Source of the DNA: JAZNUH01 sp045592225
GTDB lineage: Bacteria > Bacillota > Clostridia > UMGS1883 > UMGS1540
NCBI GenBank assembly: GCA_045592225.1
Contig: JAZNUH010000138.1
Location: 1 to 5,107 of the forward strand
DNA length: 5,107 nt
Reading direction: 5' to 3'
The translations under genes and the position numbers were made by a program. The notes below the pieces were generated by a model. The model was given only the letters and a program-made list of their open reading frames with translations, did no database searches and had not been told where the DNA came from. Position 1 is the stretch's first letter. The number at the start of each line of letters is the position of its first letter. Positions 1 through 5,107 of this stretch are shown here, in pieces.

Positions 1-147
1 CCGCCGGGCACATTTAATGCTTTTACCTGTACAATAATTAACGACAGAATTATTATGGATGATTATACTATGCGGGTTTTTCTTTCGCTGATTGATGCGA
101 AAATGAACATTGATTTTGATTTGATGACGATAAATATAACCCGATAA
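1..147 (+). CDS. Possible C-terminal fragment of an unrecognised protein (5' end outside window)
   Basis: Frame 1 is open from the left edge to a TAA at 145-147, giving 48 residues that begin PPGTFNAFTC and end MTINITR. The other two plus-strand frames are broken by several stops over the same stretch, so this is the only plausible plus-strand reading. The tail is mixed hydrophobic and acidic, with no motif I recognise. A plus-strand gene here would fit the convergent terminator at 252-294, although the stop lies about 105 bases before that hairpin. The minus strand is also open over 1-243, but that reading is rich in Cys, Asn and His and looks like an antisense shadow. The family is unknown, and the open frame may be chance or the eroded end of a gene. 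Confidence 0.3.
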   Translation, partial: PPGTFNAFTCTIINDRIIMDDYTMRVFLSLIDAKMNIDFDLMTINITR

Positions 148-251
148 CATAACTGACACAGGAATACAGTATATTAACACAATCTGTACGCAATGAACAC
201 AGGTGCATTTGAAGCAAGCACAATTATTATTCTGCCGTAAATTTTAAAATT
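148..251. other. Non-coding intergenic stretch before the shared terminator
   Basis: All plus-strand frames carry stops here. The longest reading with a start is a 15-codon ATG frame at 193-240 (MNTGAFEASTIIILP) with no convincing ribosome binding site. The stretch ends in a perfect 12-base palindrome, AATTTTAAAATT (240-251), directly against the hairpin stem. On the minus strand this palindrome supplies the U-rich tail expected after the spoVV hairpin. Bases 210-228 nearly repeat a segment inside spoVV (916-934). Confidence 0.5.
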
Positions 252-294
252 AAACACCGCATTGGTTTTGTCAATGCGGTGTTTTTGTGTTTTT
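252..294. terminator. Bidirectional rho-independent terminator shared by convergent genes
   Basis: AAACACCGCATTG (252-264) pairs perfectly with CAATGCGGTGTTT (272-284) across a 7-base loop, giving a 13-bp stem. On the plus strand the stem is followed by a T-rich run (TTGTGTTTTT, 285-294). On the minus strand it is followed by AATTTTAAAATTT. Either direction therefore has a stem plus a U-rich tail, as expected between convergent genes. The stem overlaps the last codons and the stop codon of the minus-strand spoVV gene. Confidence 0.85.
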
Positions 295-1374
295 AATGCC
301 GCGAACGAGTATTGCAATAAACGAAAAAATTGCAAAGACGGAAATAGCAAGAGCAAAACTGCCGAGAAGATAGTAGATAAAGGCAAGTGTTTTTTCGGCA
401 ATGGGTGAGGCAGGATTAAAAACAGGCAGAGAAACAGGAAAAATACAAAGTAAAAGCTTTGTATACAGGGCGGAAATACCGCCGCAAAGCAGTTTTGCAG
501 GTATGTATTTTTTAATTGAAATACCTGCTGATTTGGCGATTGACGCGGTCTGGAGAAAAACAGAAGCACCACCCCAGGCGAGTACACAGGAAACGGCAGG
601 CAGAAAAGTGGTTTTTGCCGAAGAAACAGCGGTGGTAATTTCAAAAACACCCTGCGAAATAAGGGACGCGGTTGCACCGTCAAAGCCTGATTTAACAAGT
701 AAGCAGGTAATTAATTCTACAAACCCTGTTGCTTTCAAAACCGATAAAACAACGGCGAAAAATATGACAAAGCCGCACAGACCGAGTATTGAGGCTGTGG
801 CATCGGAAAAAGCCGATAAAAGAGGAGCGTTCTCTTTTGTCGGTTTTTTTAGTGGGGCAGAGGGAGTGCCGAAAAATTTAAAAACAATGCCAACAGTAAT
901 GGCGGCGGCAATATGTGAAGCAAGCAGAATTATTCCGACTGTGCGGCTTTGGTAAATTCCGCTTCCTATGGCGCCCAATATAAAAAGGGGACCGCAGTTA
1001 TTTGAAAAGCAGATGAGCCTTTCTGCTTCGTTTTTGTTTATGCACCCCGAGGTATAAAGCTTTGCCGTCACCGCCGCACCGGTGGGATAACCGCTTAAAA
1101 GTCCGCACGCAAGGGCAATACCGCCCGAACCGTTAACCGAGAACAAAGGCGACATTATATGCCCTAAAGCGTTGCCAAGCTTATGTGCAAGTCCTGAATA
1201 AATAAGAATATACGAGCAGATAAAAAAGGGCAGAAGGGAGGGTATGAGAATATTACCGCACATTATAAGAGCGCCTTTAGCCGCATTTGCAGATGCGGAC
1301 GGATACAGCGCAATTAAAAGAGCAAGCAGGGCGGCAAGTACACCGGCAATAAATTTAAGGTTTATTTTTCTCAT
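271..1374 (-). CDS. spoVV (ylbJ): SpoVV/YlbJ-type sporulation integral membrane protein
   Basis: This 367-residue multipass membrane protein matches the YlbJ/SpoVV family, slightly shorter than the Bacillus protein of about 408. In B. subtilis the protein is made in the mother cell under sigma-E and is needed for dipicolinic acid passage across the outer forespore membrane, and so for spore resistance. Visible hallmarks are a first hydrophobic helix (about 8-24), SGYPTGA (94-100), FSNNCGPLFILGAIG (123-137), QGVFEIT (241-247) and AWGGASVFLQ (266-275). These are the two half-repeats of a nucleoside-recognition (Gate) type transporter fold. Further membrane segments lie near 40-60, 145-167, 196-225, 256-280, 293-317 and 328-357. 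The ATG (1372-1374) sits 8 bases after AGGAGA. The gene is divergent from yqfC and ends inside the shared terminator. The family call is firm; the substrate is carried over from B. subtilis. Confidence 0.9.
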   Translation of the reverse strand: MRKINLKFIAGVLAALLALLIALYPSASANAAKGALIMCGNILIPSLLPFFICSYILIYSGLAHKLGNALGHIMSPLFSVNGSGGIALACGLLSGYPTGAAVTAKLYTSGCINKNEAERLICFSNNCGPLFILGAIGSGIYQSRTVGIILLASHIAAAITVGIVFKFFGTPSAPLKKPTKENAPLLSAFSDATASILGLCGFVIFFAVVLSVLKATGFVELITCLLVKSGFDGATASLISQGVFEITTAVSSAKTTFLPAVSCVLAWGGASVFLQTASIAKSAGISIKKYIPAKLLCGGISALYTKLLLCIFPVSLPVFNPASPIAEKTLAFIYYLLGSFALAISVFAIFSFIAILVRGIKNTKTPH

Positions 1375-1381
1375 AAAATCA

Positions 1382-1387
1382 TCTCCT
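1382..1387 (-). promoter_or_regulatory. Ribosome binding site of spoVV
   Basis: The minus strand reads AGGAGA here (plus strand TCTCCT), 7-8 bases before the ATG at 1374-1372. This fixes the start, as no better upstream start with a binding site is seen. Confidence 0.8.
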
Positions 1388-1403
1388 GAAACTATATATA
1401 TTT

Positions 1404-1434
1404 TGTAATTGACAGGTTATGCATTACATAGAAT
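1404..1434 (+). promoter_or_regulatory. Candidate promoter for the yqfC operon (sigma-E-like, with an embedded TTGACA)
   Basis: CATAGAAT (1427-1434) matches the sigma-E -10 CATACAAT at 7 of 8 positions. A weak -35 (TGTAATT, 1404-1410, 4 of 7) lies 16 bases upstream. The same stretch holds a perfect sigma-A -35, TTGACA (1409-1414), but its best -10, TAGAAT (1429-1434), is only 14 bases away, and at 17 bases only AATATA is found. Either start would fall near 1440, at the edge of the ribosome binding site, so the leader would be very short. This is weak evidence beyond location and the family's known regulation. Confidence 0.3.
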
Positions 1435-1438
1435 ATAC
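1408..1438 (-). promoter_or_regulatory. Candidate sigma-E promoter for spoVV
   Basis: On the minus strand GTATATT (1438-1432) matches the sigma-E -35 consensus KMATATT at 6 of 7 positions. After 16 bases comes CTGTCAAT (1415-1408), which matches CATACAAT at 5 of 8. Transcription would start near 1401, giving a leader of about 27 bases that holds the AGGAGA site. The spacing is good but the -10 match is only fair, so the call rests partly on the known sigma-E control of ylbJ in Bacillus. Confidence 0.3.
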
Positions 1439-1445
1439 GGGAGGA
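1439..1445 (+). promoter_or_regulatory. Ribosome binding site deciding the yqfC start
   Basis: GGGAGGA lies 11-12 bases before the ATG at 1457. An in-frame TTG at 1409 lies upstream of this site and has no binding site of its own. It would add 16 residues unlike the family N-terminus, so ATG 1457 is preferred. Two out-of-frame ATGs (1446, 1449) sit between the site and the chosen start. Confidence 0.65.
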
Positions 1446-1456
1446 ATGATGCCTTA

Positions 1457-1741
1457 ATGAGAAGAAAAAAAGCACAAAATTCAGCACCGGTAGGTGAGAA
1501 AATTGCAGATGCACTTGAGCTTCCCCGCGAGGTGGCGGCAGGAACTTTACGTGTAACCGTATGGGCGGACAGGGAGGCAGAGGTTATAAATCACAAAGGA
1601 ATAATAGAGTACGACAGCAATGAAATAAAGTTAAACTCCGCGGATGGGGTGGTTACGCTTTCGGGGGAAGGACTTGACATAAAAAGCATAACCGACGAGG
1701 ATATTTCGGTTTCGGGTAAAATTTTTAAAATTGAAATGTAA
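1457..1741 (+). CDS. yqfC: Sporulation protein YqfC (YabP/YqfC family)
   Basis: This small soluble protein of 94 residues (Bacillus YqfC is about 93) begins MRRKKAQNSA. The body is typical of the YabP/YqfC family: a helical start (VGEKIADALELPREV, about 12-26), then repeated short beta strands, with the family-like segments NHKGIIEYDSNEIKLN (45-60), GVVTLSGEGLDIKSI (64-78) and a closing SGKIFKIEM. No membrane segment or signal peptide is present. In relatives it is a sigma-E-dependent mother-cell sporulation gene always paired with yqfD, and that pairing is seen here, with only 12 bases between the genes. Its molecular role is not established, though YabP relatives are linked to spore coat assembly. 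The start follows GGGAGGA. Identification rests on length, pattern and the yqfD-phoH neighbourhood, which together are convincing. Confidence 0.88.
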   Translation: MRRKKAQNSAPVGEKIADALELPREVAAGTLRVTVWADREAEVINHKGIIEYDSNEIKLNSADGVVTLSGEGLDIKSITDEDISVSGKIFKIEM

Positions 1742-1753
1742 GAGGCAAGTTGA

Positions 1754-2953
1754 ATGATTTTCGGACTTATAAATTTTTTAAAGGGTTACCTTGTGGTGAC
1801 GGCAGAGAGCTTTTTCCCCGAGCGGTTTATAAACCTGTGTATGCGAAGCGGAATTTTTTTGTGGGATATACGCAAGGAGGAAAAGAACAGACTATGCCTT
1901 AAGGTAAGTGTTAAAGGCTTTAAAAAAATGAAAGAGCCTGCAAGAAAAACAAAAACAAAGGTAAAAATAAAAAAGCGGTGCGGTATGCCCTTGTTTGTAT
2001 ACAGATACAGGCACCGAAAGGCTTTTGCCGCCGGTGTTGCACTGTTTATGGCATCGGTAATTTTTCTGTGCTCGTTCATATGGTCGGTAGAAATTGTGGG
2101 ATGCAAAAAAATAAGCGAAAATGAGATAAGAAATGCACTAAACTCTTGCGGTATCGGAGTTGGTGTGATAAAATACAATAAGAGTCCGTCTGTAATAAAA
2201 GAGAAAATGCTCAAAATTATACCTGAGCTTTCTTGGGTGTGGGTATATATAAACGGAACAAAGGCGGTGGTGGAGGTTAAGGAAAAAACACCAAAGCCCG
2301 ATATAATACCCGAGGATGAGCCGTGTAACATTGTTGCCGCCCGCGACGGCGTTATTTACGATTACATTGTAAAACGCGGAGAAACAGTTGTAAAACGGGG
2401 CGATGTGGTTAAAAGCGGCAGCCTGCTTGTAAGCGGCGCGTTGGAACGCAAAAACGGCGGTACCGATTTTGTTCATTCCGAGGCGGAGGTTTATGCCACT
2501 GTATGGTATAACAAAAGCGGTACATATAAGCCTGAAAGGGTAGACGAAATAAAAACCGGTGAGCAGACAAACCGATACACTTTATCTCTTTTCGGACTTG
2601 ATATTCCGCTATACATAGGCAATGAAAATCCGTATAACAGCAGCATACAGGGAAGAAGCTCAAATCAGCTTAAGCTGTGGGGGGATTTTTACCTGCCGGT
2701 GGCACTTTCAAAAAACTGTATTGAGCAAACCGAAAGGATAACCTCGCATCTTACAGAAGATGAAGCGCGGCGTTATTACGGCGAAAAGCTTTTTGAGGAG
2801 ATACAGAAAAACCTTCCGCAGAACGCGAAAATCATAAATAAAACCTTTTTGCACACACTAACAGATGACGGACAGATAAACGTAACCTGCGAGGTTGAAT
2901 GTGTGGAGCAGATAGGTGAATATAAAAAAATAAGCATAGGAGAAACAAATTGA
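1754..2953 (+). CDS. yqfD: Sporulation membrane protein YqfD
   Basis: The 399 residues match the usual YqfD length of about 398. The N-terminus (1-57, containing GYLVVTAESFFPERFINLC and GIFLWDIR) is the family's cytoplasmic module. A very basic linker (64-89) precedes one membrane helix (about 90-111), so the rest should face outward, into the space between mother-cell and forespore membranes during sporulation. Residues 112-178 (VEIVGCKKISENEIRNAL to VEVKEKTP) look like a POTRA-type domain as in FtsQ/DivIB. Residues about 192-250 (DGVIYDYIVKRGETVVKRGD, then SGSLLVSG) look like a barrel-sandwich hybrid. The remaining 150 residues are mixed alpha/beta. The start is ATG 1754, 8 bases after AAGAGG, which overlaps the yqfC stop. 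The end overlaps phoH by TTGA. It is sigma-E dependent in Bacillus with an unclear molecular role. The domain readings are my inference; the family call is firm. Confidence 0.92.
   Translation: MIFGLINFLKGYLVVTAESFFPERFINLCMRSGIFLWDIRKEEKNRLCLKVSVKGFKKMKEPARKTKTKVKIKKRCGMPLFVYRYRHRKAFAAGVALFMASVIFLCSFIWSVEIVGCKKISENEIRNALNSCGIGVGVIKYNKSPSVIKEKMLKIIPELSWVWVYINGTKAVVEVKEKTPKPDIIPEDEPCNIVAARDGVIYDYIVKRGETVVKRGDVVKSGSLLVSGALERKNGGTDFVHSEAEVYATVWYNKSGTYKPERVDEIKTGEQTNRYTLSLFGLDIPLYIGNENPYNSSIQGRSSNQLKLWGDFYLPVALSKNCIEQTERITSHLTEDEARRYYGEKLFEEIQKNLPQNAKIINKTFLHTLTDDGQINVTCEVECVEQIGEYKKISIGETN
2369..2410 (+). repeat. Two imperfect tandem 21-base units inside yqfD
   Basis: Units 2369-2389 and 2390-2410 agree at about 15 of 21 bases and encode VKRGETV then VKRGDVV. 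The repeat lies in the hairpin of the barrel-sandwich region. The family commonly has a G..VVK.GD.V pattern there, so it may be a fold constraint and not a recent duplication. Confidence 0.4.
2938..2952 (+). promoter_or_regulatory. Ribosome binding site and TTG start of phoH
   Basis: AGGAGA (2938-2943), inside the end of yqfD, is 6 bases before the TTG at 2950-2952. The next in-frame ATG is codon 65, inside the conserved region, so the TTG is the only start that gives a full-length PhoH. Its reading MTEKFFDTDK resembles the Bacillus PhoH N-terminus. Confidence 0.8.
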
Positions 2954-3915
2954 CCGAAAAATTTTTTGATACCGATAAAATAACAAGTGTGCCCGAGCTT
3001 TTTGGCAGCTTTGACAGAAACATAAAGCTTATAGAAAAAGAGCTGGATGTTGAAATCTTTTCACGTGACGGTAATATAAAAATTACCGGAGAGGAAGAAA
3101 ATGCACAAAGAGCAGTTACTGTTTTAGAATCGCTTGCAAGTATGCAAAAGCGCGGTGATGAAATAGAAGAGAGGGACATAAGATATGCCATTATAATGGC
3201 AGAGGAGGGTGCAAAGCCCGAGGAAACCGTACCCGAAGGCAATTATGTGTGCGTTACCTCAAAGGGTAAGCCCATAAAAGCAAAAACAGCGGGGCAGAAA
3301 ACATACGTTGAAAGTATACGAAACAACACAGTTGTTTTTGGAATAGGTCCTGCGGGAACAGGAAAAACCTATCTTGCCGTGGCTCTTGCGGTAGACGCTT
3401 TCAAGAAAAAACAGGTGAGCCGTATAATTCTTACCCGCCCTGCAGTTGAAGCGGGTGAAAAGCTCGGCTTTCTGCCCGGTGATTTGCAAAACAAGGTTGA
3501 CCCTTATTTAAGACCTTTATATGATGCACTTGCCGATATGCTTGGTGCGGAAAATTATCTTAAATACCTTGAACGCGGAATAATTGAGGTTGCACCCCTT
3601 GCATATATGCGCGGCAGAACACTTGATGATGCATTTATAATACTGGATGAGGCACAGAACACCACACCCCAGCAGATGAAAATGTTTCTGACACGTATAG
3701 GCTTTGGGTCAAGGGCGGTTATTACAGGTGACGTAACACAGATAGACCTGCCTGACGGAAAGCGCTCAGGTCTTAAGGATGCGGAACGCATACTCAAAGA
3801 GATAGAAGATATTGATTTTATTTATTTGACATACAAGGATGTAGTAAGACATCCGCTGGTACAAAGAATTATTAACGCTTACGAAAAAAGTGAAGCAAAG
3901 AGGAAAACGCGATGA
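2950..3915 (+). CDS. phoH: PhoH-family P-loop ATPase (PhoH/YbeZ)
   Basis: The 321-residue cytoplasmic protein is full length (Bacillus PhoH is about 319). Residues 17-61 (LFGSFDRNIKLIEKELDVEI, then GNIKITGEEENAQRAV) have a KH-like helix and strand pattern consistent with RNA binding. The ATPase domain runs from about 108 to 315 and has Walker A GPAGTGKT (133-140), the family motif TRPAVEAGEKLGFLPGDL (162-179), KVDPYLRPLYDAL (182-194), Walker B FIILDEAQN (229-237), sensor-like ITGD (258-261) and RHPLVQRI (300-307). All key residues are intact. In bacteria this family is functionally tied to the endonuclease YbeY and to rRNA maturation or ribosome quality control; the exact activity is debated. 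It starts at TTG, overlapping the yqfD stop (TTGA), and its own stop overlaps the next ATG (ATGA). The order yqfD-phoH-pgpH is the conserved Firmicute arrangement, so ybeY is expected downstream of the window. Confidence 0.95.
   Translation: MTEKFFDTDKITSVPELFGSFDRNIKLIEKELDVEIFSRDGNIKITGEEENAQRAVTVLESLASMQKRGDEIEERDIRYAIIMAEEGAKPEETVPEGNYVCVTSKGKPIKAKTAGQKTYVESIRNNTVVFGIGPAGTGKTYLAVALAVDAFKKKQVSRIILTRPAVEAGEKLGFLPGDLQNKVDPYLRPLYDALADMLGAENYLKYLERGIIEVAPLAYMRGRTLDDAFIILDEAQNTTPQQMKMFLTRIGFGSRAVITGDVTQIDLPDGKRSGLKDAERILKEIEDIDFIYLTYKDVVRHPLVQRIINAYEKSEAKRKTR
3497..3525 (+). promoter_or_regulatory. Candidate internal sigma-A-type promoter within phoH
   Basis: TTGACC (3497-3502) and TATGAT (3520-3525) are separated by exactly 17 bases, each matching the sigma-A hexamer at 5 of 6 positions. 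It would start transcripts about 380 bases upstream of the pgpH-type gene, allowing growth-phase expression independent of sporulation control. The bases encode a conserved PhoH motif (VDPYLRPLYD), so the match may be a by-product of protein conservation. Confidence 0.25.
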
Positions 3916-5107
3916 AAAAAATAACCAGGGTACGTGAGTTTATAATTGTTACCTTGTCTGTTTTAACAGTGCTGACTGTGGTTTTACAGGGAATACAGCC
4001 TGTTAAATACGATGTTACGGTAGGCAGCACCGCGCCTGCGGATATATATGCAGGGCGCGATGTTGTGAATACTGTTGCCACAGAACGCAAAAAGGCAAAG
4101 GCAGAGAGCGAGGTGGCGGTACAGTATTCGGAAAATGCTGAGGTGACAGCACGAATGAAGTCAGACCTTGCAGAAGTGCTGGCACAATGTACGACAAGCC
4201 GTACAGAGGCAGATGTAACACCGCCTGTATTTTTCGGAAATGCTGATAAAAACAAGCTTTATGGTCTAAACGGCAATCAGATGACTATATTGAGAGAGAC
4301 GCTGACTGACACACATAACCAGCTTTTAGAGAGTGGTGTAAGGGACAGGGACAAGTCCTTTGAAGAGGGCAGGGAAATGCTTTCGGCGCAGCTTGAAGGT
4401 GACAGCCTGGAGCTTGCAGTTACAATTCTTGATAATGTACTTGAAGTAAATATGTTTGAAGATGAGGCGGCAACCGATGCCGCACGTCAGCAGGCGAGAA
4501 ATGCAGTTGCCAATGAGGTTTACAAGAAAAATCAGATAATTGTGCGTCGTGGCGATATTGTAACCGAGGAACAACTGCAGGTGCTTACCGATTTGGGTGT
4601 TATAAAGGCATCGGCAAAGACCACGATAAAGCAGTCGGCAGGAATAATTGTATTGCTTATTGCCTGTCTTGTGTTTATGGCTTTCCGCATAGGCACACAT
4701 AAGAGCTTGTCGCAGGAATCGGTTATGGCGGTATCTATTATTATTGCTGTTACCATGCTTATGACACTGCTTGGTAAATATGACAGTATAAATATATACA
4801 TAATTCCCATTATTGTGGCAGGTGCACTTATATCGGTGCTTGTGGATACCGAGCTTGCTCTTGCCGCTAACGTGGTTATTGTGTTACTATCGTCGCTTGT
4901 TTTCAGCGCAAACGAGGTTTATTTTGCAACAATGCTCATTTCGGGCAGTTTGTCGGTATTTATATTCAGCAGAGCGGGTACAAGAGGAAATCTTGTAATA
5001 GCAGCACTTATTTTGTGCGGAGCGGAATTTTTACTGTTTACAGCGCTGGGCTTTGTAGAGGGTATTGCGGTTGCAGATGCACTTATACGCGGTGTGTACG
5101 GTATTGC
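3912..5107 (+). CDS. pgpH: 7TMR-HD family membrane protein, PgpH/YqfF type c-di-AMP phosphodiesterase (3' end outside window)
   Basis: An open frame of 398 codons runs from ATG 3912 off the right edge; family members are about 700 residues, so roughly 300 are missing. It begins MKKITRVREF with a membrane helix at about 9-27. A long outward-facing domain follows (about 30-240), ending in the 7TMR-HDED signature QIIVRRGDIVTEEQLQVLTDLG (208-229). The 7TM part then has helices near 243-259, 270-288, 294-312, 314-332, 337-353 and 361-380, including YIIPIIVAGALISVLVD (296-312). In Listeria and Bacillus, PgpH uses a C-terminal cytoplasmic HD domain to hydrolyse c-di-AMP; that domain lies beyond the window and cannot be inspected. 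ATG 3912 overlaps the phoH stop as ATGA, with AGAGGA 7 bases upstream. The family call is firm; the catalytic call rests on the missing part. Confidence 0.9.
   Translation, partial: MKKITRVREFIIVTLSVLTVLTVVLQGIQPVKYDVTVGSTAPADIYAGRDVVNTVATERKKAKAESEVAVQYSENAEVTARMKSDLAEVLAQCTTSRTEADVTPPVFFGNADKNKLYGLNGNQMTILRETLTDTHNQLLESGVRDRDKSFEEGREMLSAQLEGDSLELAVTILDNVLEVNMFEDEAATDAARQQARNAVANEVYKKNQIIVRRGDIVTEEQLQVLTDLGVIKASAKTTIKQSAGIIVLLIACLVFMAFRIGTHKSLSQESVMAVSIIIAVTMLMTLLGKYDSINIYIIPIIVAGALISVLVDTELALAANVVIVLLSSLVFSANEVYFATMLISGSLSVFIFSRAGTRGNLVIAALILCGAEFLLFTALGFVEGIAVADALIRGVYGI

Noticed and set aside
1..243. Minus strand open without stops to the left edge
   Set aside because: The reading is dominated by Asn, Cys, His and Lys with no protein-like pattern, and it lies downstream of the spoVV terminator with no start signal.
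174..698. Minus-strand open frame of 174 codons overlapping spoVV and crossing the terminator
   Set aside because: It is an alternative frame of spoVV, rich in Phe, Leu and Pro runs, and reads straight through the hairpin. No start signal is seen.
401..955. Plus-strand open frame of 184 codons antisense to spoVV
   Set aside because: It lies entirely within the spoVV coding region, has no good ribosome binding site, resembles no family, and its composition is that of a shadow of hydrophobic minus-strand codons.
1409..1456. TTG start giving a 16-residue longer YqfC
   Set aside because: It lies upstream of the GGGAGGA site and has no site of its own. The added residues do not match the family N-terminus, and length 94 already matches relatives.
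1786..2331. Minus-strand open frame of 181 codons antisense to yqfD
   Set aside because: It is a shadow of yqfD, whose family match and operon context are clear.
3826..3831. Perfect TTGACA near the end of phoH as a promoter -35
   Set aside because: No -10-like hexamer is found 16-18 bases downstream; the sequences there are GACATC, ACATCC and CATCCG.
4813..4998. Plus-strand open frame of 61 codons near the right edge
   Set aside because: It is out of frame within the continuous pgpH-type coding region and has no family resemblance.

Overview
The window looks like chromosomal DNA of an endospore-forming Clostridia-type Firmicute. Three sporulation-conserved membrane or coat-assembly-type proteins (SpoVV/YlbJ, YqfC, YqfD) lie next to the phoH-pgpH housekeeping pair, in the gene order known from Bacillus and Clostridia. 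Strong AGGAGG-type ribosome binding sites, frequent ATA isoleucine codons, a TTG start and tight start/stop overlaps fit this. I cannot name a genus.

Layout. Positions 1-147 hold a possible C-terminal tail of an unrecognised plus-strand gene. A non-coding stretch of about 100 bases follows and ends in a perfect 13-bp hairpin terminator (252-284) shared with the convergent minus-strand gene. That gene (271-1374, minus) is spoVV/ylbJ, the multipass membrane protein linked to dipicolinic acid transport into the developing spore. A compact divergent promoter region (1375-1456) separates it from a plus-strand operon: yqfC (1457-1741), yqfD (1754-2953), phoH (2950-3915) and the 5' two-fifths to three-fifths of a pgpH/yqfF-type 7TM-HD protein (3912 to the right edge). 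The last three genes are joined by 4-base overlaps (TTGA and ATGA), which suggests translational coupling.

How the genes work together. SpoVV, YqfC and YqfD belong to the mother-cell (sigma-E) sporulation programme in relatives, and the divergent arrangement would let one short region drive both sides. PhoH (a KH-like plus P-loop ATPase protein tied to YbeY and rRNA maturation) and PgpH (c-di-AMP hydrolysis) are growth-phase functions in the same operon. They therefore need read-through from a vegetative promoter or an internal promoter. Weak candidates for each are listed.

I see no mobile element, CRISPR array, tRNA, rRNA or clearly new system. The window is an ordinary conserved sporulation/housekeeping locus with a few regulatory details worth checking.
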